A stretch of DNA of 64,000 bases, from NCBI GenBank assembly GCA_018242725.1, contig JAFEBI010000011.1, positions 1-64,000 on the forward strand, in the 5' to 3' direction. The position numbers and the translations under genes are program-made. The notes under the pieces are model-generated. The model was not told the origin of the DNA. It was given only the letters and a program-made list of their open reading frames with translations, and searched no databases. The stretch's first letter is position 1; every line of letters starts with the position of its first letter. This DNA comes from Nitrospira sp. (GTDB lineage Bacteria > Nitrospirota > Nitrospiria > Nitrospirales > Nitrospiraceae). Of this stretch, positions 18,029-26,146 are shown piece after piece.

Positions 18029-18457
18029 ATGATGAAACTATATCAAGCATTTGCGACGGATCTAAATCAATTGCTCAGCAGCGCAGGCGCGGTGCGGATC
18101 ACCGTACCCGGCTCCATGCCGCTATCGGTCGAGGAAATTGGATCCAGTGAAGGTGGACACCGGTTAGTCTCACTGTGCCAGTACGGGGAGCAGAACGGCG
18201 ATCTGATGCGCGACCCAGACATGGTGTTCCTGTTTCATAACTTAGCCGACGGTCCGGCAGCCGAACCAGTGTCATATAGGAACGACTACCTGGGAATCTT
18301 TCAGGAAGTCTATCGATACGACGAGGCGGGCAGGCGCACCCACGTCCTGCCTAGGCTGAAACAGGACTTGAAGGAATTTGCCACGACCTGGTTTGCCACT
18401 CTCAGAGATCAGGGATTCTTTGCAGCCACCGCTGTGCGAGAGATCCTGTCCCCATAA
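18029..18457 (+). CDS. DUF6908-like ICE hypothetical protein
   Basis: 142 residues; contains MPLSVEEIGSSEGGHRLVSL, GDLMRDPDMVFLFHN and YRNDYLGIFQEVYRYDEAGR, the features I associate with DUF6908, a small domain of unknown role found in ICEs. The ATG at 18029 follows GAAGAAAGGAA. Its last ~180 bases are duplicated at 22728-22903, where the copy carries a one-base deletion. It is probably co-transcribed with the gene at 17724. The function is unknown. Confidence 0.75.
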   Translation: MMKLYQAFATDLNQLLSSAGAVRITVPGSMPLSVEEIGSSEGGHRLVSLCQYGEQNGDLMRDPDMVFLFHNLADGPAAEPVSYRNDYLGIFQEVYRYDEAGRRTHVLPRLKQDLKEFATTWFATLRDQGFFAATAVREILSP

Positions 18458-18820
18458 TCTCGTCGATCCCTTGATGAGGCATGATGTGCTGCGATCATGC
18501 TCCTGTCGGAAAAGAAGACCCCTGACAGAACGTTCAGCCAATGAGGGTTTCCGCTTCCTGCTGATAAAGATCAAGCTCTTGGTCCTGGCACGGGTGAGGG
18601 GCCGCGCTGTATAGCCGGTGTGTCGCGGCATAATAAAAGGCCACTCCAGTGGCCGTCTCGGTTCCATCGCGACACGTGCCCTCCGAATGTCACAGAGGTA
18701 GGAACACATTTCCCTTTGCCCGAGGAGAAAAGGTCCCAGCAAAGGTGCATCCATCTGGTGAGTGACCTGAAAATCTACCGGCTAAATACTCAGTGACTGT
18801 GTGATGGTCGGCACGGAGCC
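18281..18820. repeat. ~540-bp duplicated segment, left copy
   Basis: Closely matches 22728-23270 in the same orientation and with nearly the same length (a 3-base difference overall). Both contain the 3' end of the DUF6908-like gene, an inverted repeat at the convergent junction, and the 3' part of an oppositely oriented lipoprotein gene. The two copies bracket the SIR2-Argonaute gene. Confidence 0.85.
18477..18504. terminator. Degenerate hairpin at convergent junction
   Basis: Imperfect inverted repeat (arms near 18477-18485 and 18494-18504) just after the DUF6908-like stop. The right-hand duplicate of this site, at 22922-22951, is a perfect palindrome. It probably works as a weak bidirectional terminator. 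Confidence 0.4.
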
Positions 18821-18830
18821 GCGTCGTCAT
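18545..18830 (-). pseudogene. Remnant of lipoprotein gene 3' end
   Basis: On the minus strand the readable pieces LRADHHTVTEYLAGRFSGHS, PDGCTFAGTFSPRAKGNVF and then frame-shifted sequence match the C-terminal part of the lipoprotein pseudogene at 22991-23797. The 5' two-thirds is missing. It lies inside the left duplicated segment. Confidence 0.6.
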
Positions 18831-19257
18831 CAGTTCAATGCTGACATAACGTGAAGCCTCGCTCTGCAGCAGGTGGACCAACTCCGTCACTCGGACAAGA
18901 TCGCCATCTTGAGGCAGTGCTTCAGCGACAGGACCCTAAGACCTAAACCCGTAGGGACCTCGTTTCACGCTCCTGAGTAACCGATTCACGGCTAAACACT
19001 GGGGCTAATTTGAAAATGGCTGACTCTTTATTGGCAGGCTATCATCAACGGAAGGGTGATTAACAAAATCACATAGGGAAGCATTTCAGGTAATCGTTAC
19101 CATTGTTGTCATCGTTTTAGCCTCTCGAGACCTTATCTGGCCTTATATTGACAGCCACAGTACCCTATCGTAGCCTGGCGCAAATCTTCATTCTGTAATC
19201 AGGCCTAGTCCTAGATATGTCTTGTTTAGAACTGCTGATATTACGGTAATTACATTT
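18831..19257. other. Region upstream of SIR2-Argonaute
   Basis: No supported gene. Base composition changes here from GC-rich ICE backbone to the more AT-rich Argonaute gene. The promoter of the Argonaute gene must be in this stretch, but no convincing -35/-10 pair was singled out. Confidence 0.35.
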
Positions 19258-22200
19258 ATGGCTAATACCTCATCTTTCGATCAGCAGGCGCTCATCAGGT
19301 CCATTGGGATATCGGGAGCTGGGAGGTACATGCTTCTACTGGGAGCAGGTGCGTCTGCCAGCTCAGGAGTGCCAACCGCCAGCCAATGTATTTGGGAATG
19401 GAAAAGAGAAATCTACCTTTCAGGTAATCCCTCTTTGCCTCCTAGCTTGCCGTTGGATATCACTCTTCCTAGTGTCCAAGAAAAGATTCAGAGCTGGCTC
19501 GATCATCAAGGCAGCTTTCCGCCGGCTGAGAGTGAATTAGAATATGTTCACTACATCGAGCACTGCTACCCCAAGAGCGAAGATCGCACCACCTATTTTC
19601 GGAAACGACTTTCAGGAGTTGTTCCGCAGTCAGGCTACCTGTTGCTGGCAATGCTTCAAAATGCGAACGTGTTCCAATGGATCTGGACAACAAACTTTGA
19701 TGGTTTGATAAGGCAGGCGAGGAAACCTGAACTTACTCGCCCACTTAAAGAGATTGGCCTAGACAGTTTACAGCGCCTATGCGGCGTTCAAGAAATAGAA
19801 CATTGCAGCTACTTAGTGGCTCTGCATGGGGATTATCGATACGACCTGCTTAGAAATACCTCAGCTGAAACCCAAAGACTTAATCAGGAATTGTGCGATG
19901 CACTGGTAACGCGCGTAAGGCAACAGCCAGTAGTGGTAGTCGGTTATGGGGGACGCGACCAGAGCATCATGCAGGCTTTTGAGGATTCAGTAAAGGAGAG
20001 AGCAGCTGGCGGGGCAATTTATTGGTGCACGGTTCCTAACGAAAAAGTCAGCTCGCGGGTCATTGCATTGTTCGAATTGGCAAAGACGAACGGTTACGAA
20101 GCACATTTGGTTGAGATAGATGGGTTTGATGACTTCATGGTGAGGCTGGCACGATTCATATTTCGCAGCGGAACAGAGGCGGTAGAGGTTGAAAGAACTC
20201 TTAGCACTAGCATTCCTGAACGATCAGCATTCAGCTTCTCCGGATATCGGGCTGACGAGGATTGGATAAAGAGTAACGGATACCCGGTTGAGCTACCGCG
20301 GGAACTCTACCAATTCGAAACCAAGCGACTAACAACATGGAAGGAACTCAGACAAGTAATTGCGGAATCCCCAGTCATAGCAGGCCTTATCAGAGGCAAA
20401 GTACTAGCGCTTGGTGATGCAGAGACGATTACAAAGGTATTCGCTAACCATATGAGCTCTAAGCTGGAAAAAGTTCCACTAGGGTGGAGCGATTTTGTTT
20501 GGAAAGATTCTGTTGCGAGGTCAATTTTACTCGAAGCACTTCAGCGCTCATTAGCGGGCAGATTGAATCTTGAGCGAAAAGGGAAAGCTACGCTTTGGGA
20601 TCGCAACCAAGCACAGATAGCAAACTATTTCGGTCAACGCTGCAGAGCCTTCAAGGCAATAAATTTAAGTCTGAACTTTTGTGGAAACAGCCAATTTCTA
20701 AACCTTGTTCCTACTCTTCATATTGTAAACGACAATGGGACAGAGGCTAGCAAAGATGCTGCGAAAGACATCAAAAGACAGCTACTAGGAAGACAATGGA
20801 ACCAACAATACGATCAGGCGCTCGACAGTTGGTGCGATCGATTGCTTGGAGAAAAAGAGGCTCAAACATTTGAGTATCCACCAGGGGCCCCTGATGCTTT
20901 CGCTTTCCGAATTGCTACCCCCCCTGCTCTAGCGCGAGTCATGATTCGAGCTAAGAATCTGGGCGCACCACTAAGCAGGAAATCAGGAGAACGGTTTGAT
21001 GCTATTGTGTTGCCAGAATCCCAATTAATCTTTGGAACTGCGCGAGGACCTCATCGACCGAAGGATATCCATCCCTTGCGAGGGTTAATTAATGATGGTC
21101 CCTATGATCTTGAGCTAACCCAGTCAGGAATATGTAGAGAAGTTCGACTTGGAGTTGTATGTCCTCGTGGCTATGAAAGAGCCCTGCAGGGTTACCTCGA
21201 CAAGCTTGTTGCTGCCCACGAACATGTTGAGTCGAAACAAGAGTATCTCGTTGGCTATCCAGGGTTCCAGCAAGTCTTTAGGATTCCGTTAAGAGTTCCG
21301 CGACAGAATGATCGAGAATGGAGGGCTATCCCTGAAACTCCTGAATCGCATTCGAATCGTGTTGCGGCTCAGCGAGAGATTACCGCCTGGATTACACGGG
21401 CGATTGACACATTGGCAGGTTCAGCTTCAGTTGATGTGACAATCGTGTTCATACCGAAAGCATGGCAGCCATATGAAGTGGTAGAGGACGAAACCCTTAG
21501 GCTTGATTTGCATGATTATGTGAAGGCGCATTGCGCTCAAAAGGCAATCAGAAGCCAATTTTTGCGCGAAACTACTCTGAATAAAAGCCTTCAGTGCGAG
21601 GTGCTTTGGTGGTTGGCACAAGCTGTATATGTAAAATCCCAACGAACCCCTTTCGTTCTAGACACAGATGATCCGGATACAATATTCATTGGCATTGGCT
21701 ATGGATTCACTAGGCAAGAAAAGGGCGGAGTAGTTCTAGGGTGTAGCCATATCTATGATGCTGCGGGCCAGGGTTTACGTTACCAGGTTAGCCGAATTCA
21801 AAATCCTGTTTGGCGAAACGAGAATCCTTATCTCACCAAGGACGATGCCATTCGAGTGGGATATCAGGCTAGACAGTTGTTCTACCAGACTTACCAGAAG
21901 TTGCCTCGAAGAGTTGTTATTCATAAGAGAACACCTTTCCTAAAGAGCGAGAGAGACGGATTGGCGCAATCACTGAATGGTCTTGCTGAGCTAGAAATGT
22001 TAACAATAGAACATGAGGATGCATGGCGGTTCCTGGCTTACGATAAGTTCAATAAGTGCACTAACATGTTCCCCGTGAAGAGAAACACCGTGATGATTTA
22101 TGGCAACCATGAGTGTCTTCTTTGGGTACATGGTTCTATAAAAGGTCTCTCTGCAAATAGGACATACTATCAAGGGAAATCTCGAATACCTGCTCCATTA

Positions 22201-22401
22201 AAGATAATACGGTTTGCTGGCCACTCACCCATCGAACGAATTGCGACCGAAATACTTGGGCTTTCAAAGATGGACTGGAATACTTGTGACTTGTACACTC
22301 AGATGCCGGCAACGCTCGAGAGTTCCGCGGCTATCGCCCGCGTCGGACAATTGCTTTCCCACTTCGGCCCTGAAACGTATGATTATCGGCTGTTCATCTA
22401 G
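19258..22401 (+). CDS. Fused SIR2-APAZ-PIWI short prokaryotic Argonaute
   Basis: 1047-residue single-chain relative of SPARSA systems. In these systems a guide-loaded short Argonaute recognises invading DNA and triggers a SIR2 NADase that depletes NAD+ and kills or arrests the cell. The N-terminal SIR2 domain shows LLLGAGASASSG (27-38), WTTNFDG (near 145), LVALHGDYR (near 189, catalytic His) and VVVGYGGRD (near 229). The middle (~330-620) is compatible with APAZ/N-like sequence. MID and PIWI domains follow to the end, with FIGIGYGFTRQEKGG near 812. The usual first PIWI Asp is replaced (GIGYG instead of GIDxS), so it should not slice. The C-terminus ends YRLFI, as Argonautes often do. ATG 19258 is preferred to TTG 19222. 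It is flanked by 540-bp duplicates. Confidence 0.88.
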   Translation: MANTSSFDQQALIRSIGISGAGRYMLLLGAGASASSGVPTASQCIWEWKREIYLSGNPSLPPSLPLDITLPSVQEKIQSWLDHQGSFPPAESELEYVHYIEHCYPKSEDRTTYFRKRLSGVVPQSGYLLLAMLQNANVFQWIWTTNFDGLIRQARKPELTRPLKEIGLDSLQRLCGVQEIEHCSYLVALHGDYRYDLLRNTSAETQRLNQELCDALVTRVRQQPVVVVGYGGRDQSIMQAFEDSVKERAAGGAIYWCTVPNEKVSSRVIALFELAKTNGYEAHLVEIDGFDDFMVRLARFIFRSGTEAVEVERTLSTSIPERSAFSFSGYRADEDWIKSNGYPVELPRELYQFETKRLTTWKELRQVIAESPVIAGLIRGKVLALGDAETITKVFANHMSSKLEKVPLGWSDFVWKDSVARSILLEALQRSLAGRLNLERKGKATLWDRNQAQIANYFGQRCRAFKAINLSLNFCGNSQFLNLVPTLHIVNDNGTEASKDAAKDIKRQLLGRQWNQQYDQALDSWCDRLLGEKEAQTFEYPPGAPDAFAFRIATPPALARVMIRAKNLGAPLSRKSGERFDAIVLPESQLIFGTARGPHRPKDIHPLRGLINDGPYDLELTQSGICREVRLGVVCPRGYERALQGYLDKLVAAHEHVESKQEYLVGYPGFQQVFRIPLRVPRQNDREWRAIPETPESHSNRVAAQREITAWITRAIDTLAGSASVDVTIVFIPKAWQPYEVVEDETLRLDLHDYVKAHCAQKAIRSQFLRETTLNKSLQCEVLWWLAQAVYVKSQRTPFVLDTDDPDTIFIGIGYGFTRQEKGGVVLGCSHIYDAAGQGLRYQVSRIQNPVWRNENPYLTKDDAIRVGYQARQLFYQTYQKLPRRVVIHKRTPFLKSERDGLAQSLNGLAELEMLTIEHEDAWRFLAYDKFNKCTNMFPVKRNTVMIYGNHECLLWVHGSIKGLSANRTYYQGKSRIPAPLKIIRFAGHSPIERIATEILGLSKMDWNTCDLYTQMPATLESSAAIARVGQLLSHFGPETYDYRLFI

Positions 22402-22410
22402 TGCAGAGAA

Positions 22411-22578
22411 ATGAAGACTAAATTGCCAGGAAAAGAAAATAGTGTGAGGAGTCCTTGTCCCGCTGAGACTCTTTGGGTCGATCGCCGCGAGGATCGTGCC
22501 ACGCGTTGCGGCATCACAGTCCTGGTCATCGAAGGAAAGGGAATAGCCCTTTGCGGATACTCCTCTCTGCGACCTTGA
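22411..22578 (+). CDS. Possible 55-residue downstream protein
   Basis: A short open frame beginning nine bases after the Argonaute stop, with GCAGAGAA directly upstream. The product has three cysteines and a hydrophobic stretch GITVLVIEGKGIALCGYSS. It could be a small partner of the Argonaute gene or chance. No homology was recognised. Confidence 0.2.
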   Translation: MKTKLPGKENSVRSPCPAETLWVDRREDRATRCGITVLVIEGKGIALCGYSSLRP

Positions 22579-22727
22579 CGCCCTGATCGTGCAGGGATGC
22601 CTCTGCGAACGTGTGGTATCGCGCATCGTGATCACCTTCGACTGATAAGGTTTAACAACTTTCTTCAGGACAGTCCCTCGCGACAGCAGTTGCATCTGTC
22701 AACCCAGGGGCGGAGGAGTGAAATCCG

Positions 22728-22903
22728 AATGACTACCTGGGGATAGTTCAAGACGTCTATCGGTATGACGAGGCGGGCAGGCGCACGCACGTCGTGCCCT
22801 CGCTGAAACAGGAGTTGGAAGAGTTTGCCCGGCCTGGTTAGCCGTTCTCCGAGAGCAGGGATTCTTTGCACCCACCGCAGTTCGAGAGATCCTGTCTCCG
22901 TAA
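22728..22903 (+). pseudogene. 3' stub of DUF6908-like gene
   Basis: Encodes NDYLGIVQDVYRYDEAGRRT, close to residues 85-104 of the intact gene. A one-base deletion near 22830 (CCCGGCCTGG against CCACGACCTGG in the intact copy) then shifts the frame and creates an early stop. The downstream DNA still matches the intact copy through its final codons. There is no start codon or leader, so it should be non-functional. Confidence 0.8.
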
Positions 22904-22921
22904 TCTGGTCGATCCATTCAG

Positions 22922-22951
22922 GGGGCATGATGTGATCACATCATGCCCCCG
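22922..22951. terminator. Perfect 30-bp palindrome at convergent junction
   Basis: Two 15-base arms with no spacer meet at 22936/22937. It lies between the convergent DUF6908 stub and the lipoprotein pseudogene, the expected place for a bidirectional terminator. No T-run follows on either strand, so a protein-binding or recombination site is also possible. The left duplicate carries only a degenerate version. Confidence 0.55.
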
Positions 22952-22990
22952 TCAAAGAAAACACAGTGGCAGAACTTGAACCGGTGACGC

Positions 22991-23797
22991 TTACCGCTTC
23001 GTGGCGAGAAAGATAAAGCTGTTAGTCCTGGCACTGTTGAGGGCGGCACTGTACAGCCGGTTGGTCGCGGCATCGTAAAAGACCACCCCAGCGAGCGTCT
23101 CGGTTCCGTGGCGACAGTCGCTTCCTCCGAATTTCACAGAGTGATGAAAACATTCCCCTTGGCCCGAGGGAATAATGTCCCTGCAAAGGTGCATCCATCT
23201 GTTGAATGACCTGAAAGCGTACCAGCTGAATCCACGGTCGCCGTGACTGTGTGATTGTCGGCACGGAGCCCATCATAGGTCCCGTCAAACCAGATTTAGG
23301 TTTGGGGTGGACTCAGACTTCGCATCGTATGTACTCGTAAAGTTCTCTGTGTCGCCATTGAAGTACGCAATCGTCCCGTGAAAGCTCTTGTTCGGCACAT
23401 AGCCACCACTCATCGTCGCCGCGAGAATGCCAGTGCCTTCCAAATTAAAATCCCGGGTGTTCGAGGAACCGAAGGAGCCGGAGTGCGACGTGCCAGTCCC
23501 CTGAACCAGTCCAGCCAGGACAGAGGGATTGTCTCTTGCCGTATAAAAGACCCAATACGAGGCATCATCGAGGACAAGTCCACCGACAGTACGACCTGTG
23601 GGAGTAATGCCTGTCCAGAGACCTTCAGCTGATGGGGCCGTTGGCTGCGGCATAGATGAATGGTCATTTCCGCCATACCCGCCTCCACCTCCACAGGCGA
23701 CTGAAACGAACCCGCTATTAAGGCAGCTTACTAGGCTGCCGCAGGCAACGAGCCAGCTCAAAAAGCAGATTGCCAGAAGCCATCTAACTGTGTTCAT
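22991..23797 (-). pseudogene. Frameshifted lipoprotein gene
   Basis: Three successive frames on the minus strand make one protein. Frame 1 has an N-terminus with lipobox LSWLVACGS, a Gly-rich stretch and LWTGITPTGRTVGGLVLDD, and ends NLNLV at TGA near 23288. Frame 2 has YDGLRADNHTVTATVDSAGT, STDGCTFAGTLFPRAKGNVF, and a TGA near 23140. Frame 3 has VVFYDAATNRLYSAALNSAR and TNSFIFLATKR before TAA at 22991-22993. The intact family is a common secreted beta-rich lipoprotein of unknown role. Two indels make this copy a pseudogene, unless they are sequencing errors. Confidence 0.75.
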
Positions 23798-23824
23798 CCC
23801 TTTGCTGCGCATGGTTGTTGGCAC

Positions 23825-24236
23825 AACACTAGAGCGAAATGCAGGGTGCGAGCTCTCTCACAGTATAACAGGAGGGTAATCTCCCTCCTTTTGGGGGAGA
23901 GAAAATGGTCAACGTCGTGCGAGACGATGCCGGCCATGCCTGGCTTGACGGAGGCTCCATCGACCAGCGATCCAGGCCGATTCCCGGCGTCTTTGGAAAG
24001 CATAAGAGGGGTGATCTGTGGACTTGATCCGACTGTGCGTGTTTAAAGAGAGAGACCGATTTTACGATGTTGCAGGATATGGCTTCCGCCCGTAGTTGTC
24101 TTACATTTCTTTTTGTTGTGCCTATGTTCTTTGACCCTCCGATCGCCGCGGCCGGACTCTCCTCCGATGACCAGAATCAGGCACAGGTTGGTGATTGGCG
24201 TAGGGCGTCTAGACTAGGACTGGTGCAGGTGAGCTG
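23825..24236. other. Gene-free region before mobC; possible oriT
   Basis: About 410 bases without a supported gene. Near the left edge GGAGGG (23871-23876) pairs with CCCTCC (23883-23888) followed by TTTT, a short terminator-like hairpin on the plus strand. The rest lies directly upstream of the MobC-relaxase pair, where an origin of transfer is expected, but I could not recognise a nic site or long inverted repeat. Confidence 0.4.
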
Positions 24237-24788
24237 ATGGGGCAGACCGCCAAACGGACGACCACGATCACGGTGGATCTGGGTGAACTCAAAGCGCCGT
24301 GGCAAGCCTGGTGTCAGGACCACGCCCTCACGCCGAGCCATGCGTTGCGGAACGCCCTTCGGCAGGCCATGGATCGGAGAGCGACGCGGGGTCCTGCGCC
24401 TCGGCTGCGCGTGACCCCGAAGGGGGAAAGAGCGACCGCTCGTATCGAACTGAACCTGACGTCCTCGGAGCTCGCTGCCCTAAAGCGCATGGCCGGTCAC
24501 GAAGGCTACGTGCCGACGAAATGGGTGGTGGCGATGGTGCGCACGAAGTTGACCGGCCAGCCGCAGGTCGGACAGCATGAATTGGAGACATTGGCCCGGT
24601 CGAATCAGCAACTCCTCGCCTTGGGCAGAAACCTGAACCAGATTGCAAAAGTACTGAATACTGCTCCTCAGAACCGATCCACCTTTCGGGTCGAAGTCAT
24701 CACCGAACTCTCCCGCGTGATCCAGGCCCATACGAAGAAGGTGTCCGATGTCTTACGGGGGACCGTAGAGCGCTGGCACCTCCAATGA
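24237..24788 (+). CDS. mobC: MobC-like relaxosome accessory protein
   Basis: 183 residues. The N-terminal half has a ribbon-helix-helix-like pattern (RTTTITVDLGELKAPWQAW). The centre shows RIELNLTSSELAALKRMAGH, and the C-terminal part has the MobC hallmark LALGRNLNQIAKVLNTAP. MobC proteins bind at oriT, help melt the DNA and load the relaxase. The ribosome site AGGTGAG precedes ATG 24237, and the stop overlaps the relaxase start by four bases. Confidence 0.85.
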   Translation: MGQTAKRTTTITVDLGELKAPWQAWCQDHALTPSHALRNALRQAMDRRATRGPAPRLRVTPKGERATARIELNLTSSELAALKRMAGHEGYVPTKWVVAMVRTKLTGQPQVGQHELETLARSNQQLLALGRNLNQIAKVLNTAPQNRSTFRVEVITELSRVIQAHTKKVSDVLRGTVERWHLQ

Positions 24789-25768
24789 CCCCGCCACCCA
24801 GCCAGATCGATGAGCAGCTCGATGAGTGGGGGAGTCGGCTCTTCAATGTCTCAACGGAGACCCTCCCACGATCGCGTCGTAGTAAGGGCAGTCCTCTTGG
24901 CTCAGCCAAGCCTGTGAGTACCGGCGGACGGCTCAGCACGCCGCAGGCTCGTGCGGCCTATGTGCGGCAGAAACTGCAGGCCATGGTCCGCCGTGCGCCA
25001 CAAGTCGTGGTGAAACTCGTCAAGGCACCGAAGGGTATGAAGGGCATCTCGAATAACCTCACCTACATTTCGCGTGATGGCCAACTCGAGATCGAGGATC
25101 AGGACGGCCAGGTGATCCAAGGGAAAGATGCAGTAGCTGATCTCAAAGCCGAGTGGCGCGACGGTGGGATGCCGATCGCGGCGGACTCCACCATGCGCGA
25201 TGCCTTTCATCTCGTCCTCTCGATGCCGACACGGACCGATCCACTGTCGGTCCAACGGGCGGCCCGTGACTTCGCAGCGCGAGAGTTCTCCGGGTTTCAA
25301 TACGCGATGGTGCTGCACACGTTCGAGACAGATCCAGATCCAAACCCATCCCAACACCCGCATGTCCACCTGACGGTCAAAGCGGCGGGCTTCGATGGAA
25401 TCCGTTTGAATCCGAGAAAAGCTGATTTGCAACGTTGGCGGGAAGGGTTTGCGGAGGCGCTACGGGAGCACGGCATCGAGGCCACCACGACAAGCCGCAT
25501 TCACCGCACAACCCAGGAACGCTGGACCGTCCGGCATCTGCATGAAGCGACCAATAAAGGGAAGACGCTGGAGCGGGTGAAGCGCATGACGCGCCGACAT
25601 AAACCAGCTCAGGGGGTTATGCGGAATTATGAGCAAGTGATGCGGACGTTAGCCCGGTCAGATCGTGGGGAGGATCGGCAGCTGGCCGCAGACCTTGTCC
25701 GCTACTTGAGTGAGCGATCGCGAGACATCCCGAAGACTCGTACGCCAGAGCGCGACAGGTCTTCATGA
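24785..25768 (+). CDS. Relaxase (mobilization nuclease)
   Basis: 327-residue VirD2/MobA-type relaxase that nicks oriT and pilots the strand through the type IV channel. The catalytic metal motif is in QHPHVHLTVKA (HxH, near 195-205). Upstream, MKGISNNLTYISRDG looks like the tyrosine-bearing segment, and DAFHLVLSMP lies between them. The C-terminal ~80 residues are basic and helical. Compared with large plasmid relaxases it lacks a helicase or primase domain. It is coupled to mobC by an ATGA overlap. The VirD4 and VirB genes it needs are 27 kb away, on the other side of the cargo. Confidence 0.85.
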   Translation: MTPPPSQIDEQLDEWGSRLFNVSTETLPRSRRSKGSPLGSAKPVSTGGRLSTPQARAAYVRQKLQAMVRRAPQVVVKLVKAPKGMKGISNNLTYISRDGQLEIEDQDGQVIQGKDAVADLKAEWRDGGMPIAADSTMRDAFHLVLSMPTRTDPLSVQRAARDFAAREFSGFQYAMVLHTFETDPDPNPSQHPHVHLTVKAAGFDGIRLNPRKADLQRWREGFAEALREHGIEATTTSRIHRTTQERWTVRHLHEATNKGKTLERVKRMTRRHKPAQGVMRNYEQVMRTLARSDRGEDRQLAADLVRYLSERSRDIPKTRTPERDRSS

Positions 25769-26146
25769 GGAACGCAACGCTCATTCCTTCGCTATCCCTA
25801 CCCTGAGTGATCGCGAGTGCCGGGCGGTTGAATGTCGTGCCGTAAGCAGAAAGATATCTGGAAACGGCCGATATACCAGGCTGAGAAAGTTATGAGTGCC
25901 AGGACCCACAAGAGTAGATTTTGAACGAAATAGTCGGAAGCCGCTCGACATTGGCGAGGTGAGCTAAGAATGTTTTGGTCCTAGGCAGAATGGGAGTAAC
26001 GGATTTGTGTAGAAGCCGGATGATCAATCCCGCTTCTTGCCTGTTTTCGGTTGAGCTCCTCCTTAAGAAGTCCAGTGATTTCTCAAGGGAAAAGCTGTAA
26101 GCTTCGTGCGAAAATTTATACCAGTTTATCTTCTCTGAAAGGCGCG
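25769..26146. other. Upstream region of the Hma-like operon
   Basis: No supported gene. It separates the relaxase from the helicase and must contain the promoter of the eight-kilobase-plus defence operon. Composition is more AT-rich towards 26100. The helicase open frame extends back to 26051, but the weakly coding extension has no ribosome site. Confidence 0.35.

Larger units (their letters stand above)
22728..23270. repeat. ~540-bp duplicated segment, right copy
   Basis: Direct duplicate of 18281-18820. Here the DUF6908-like gene is only a 3' stub while the convergent lipoprotein gene is nearly full length. This is the reverse of the left copy. Together the two copies can be read as one convergent gene pair split by insertion of the Argonaute segment with duplication of the overlap. 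Confidence 0.85.
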
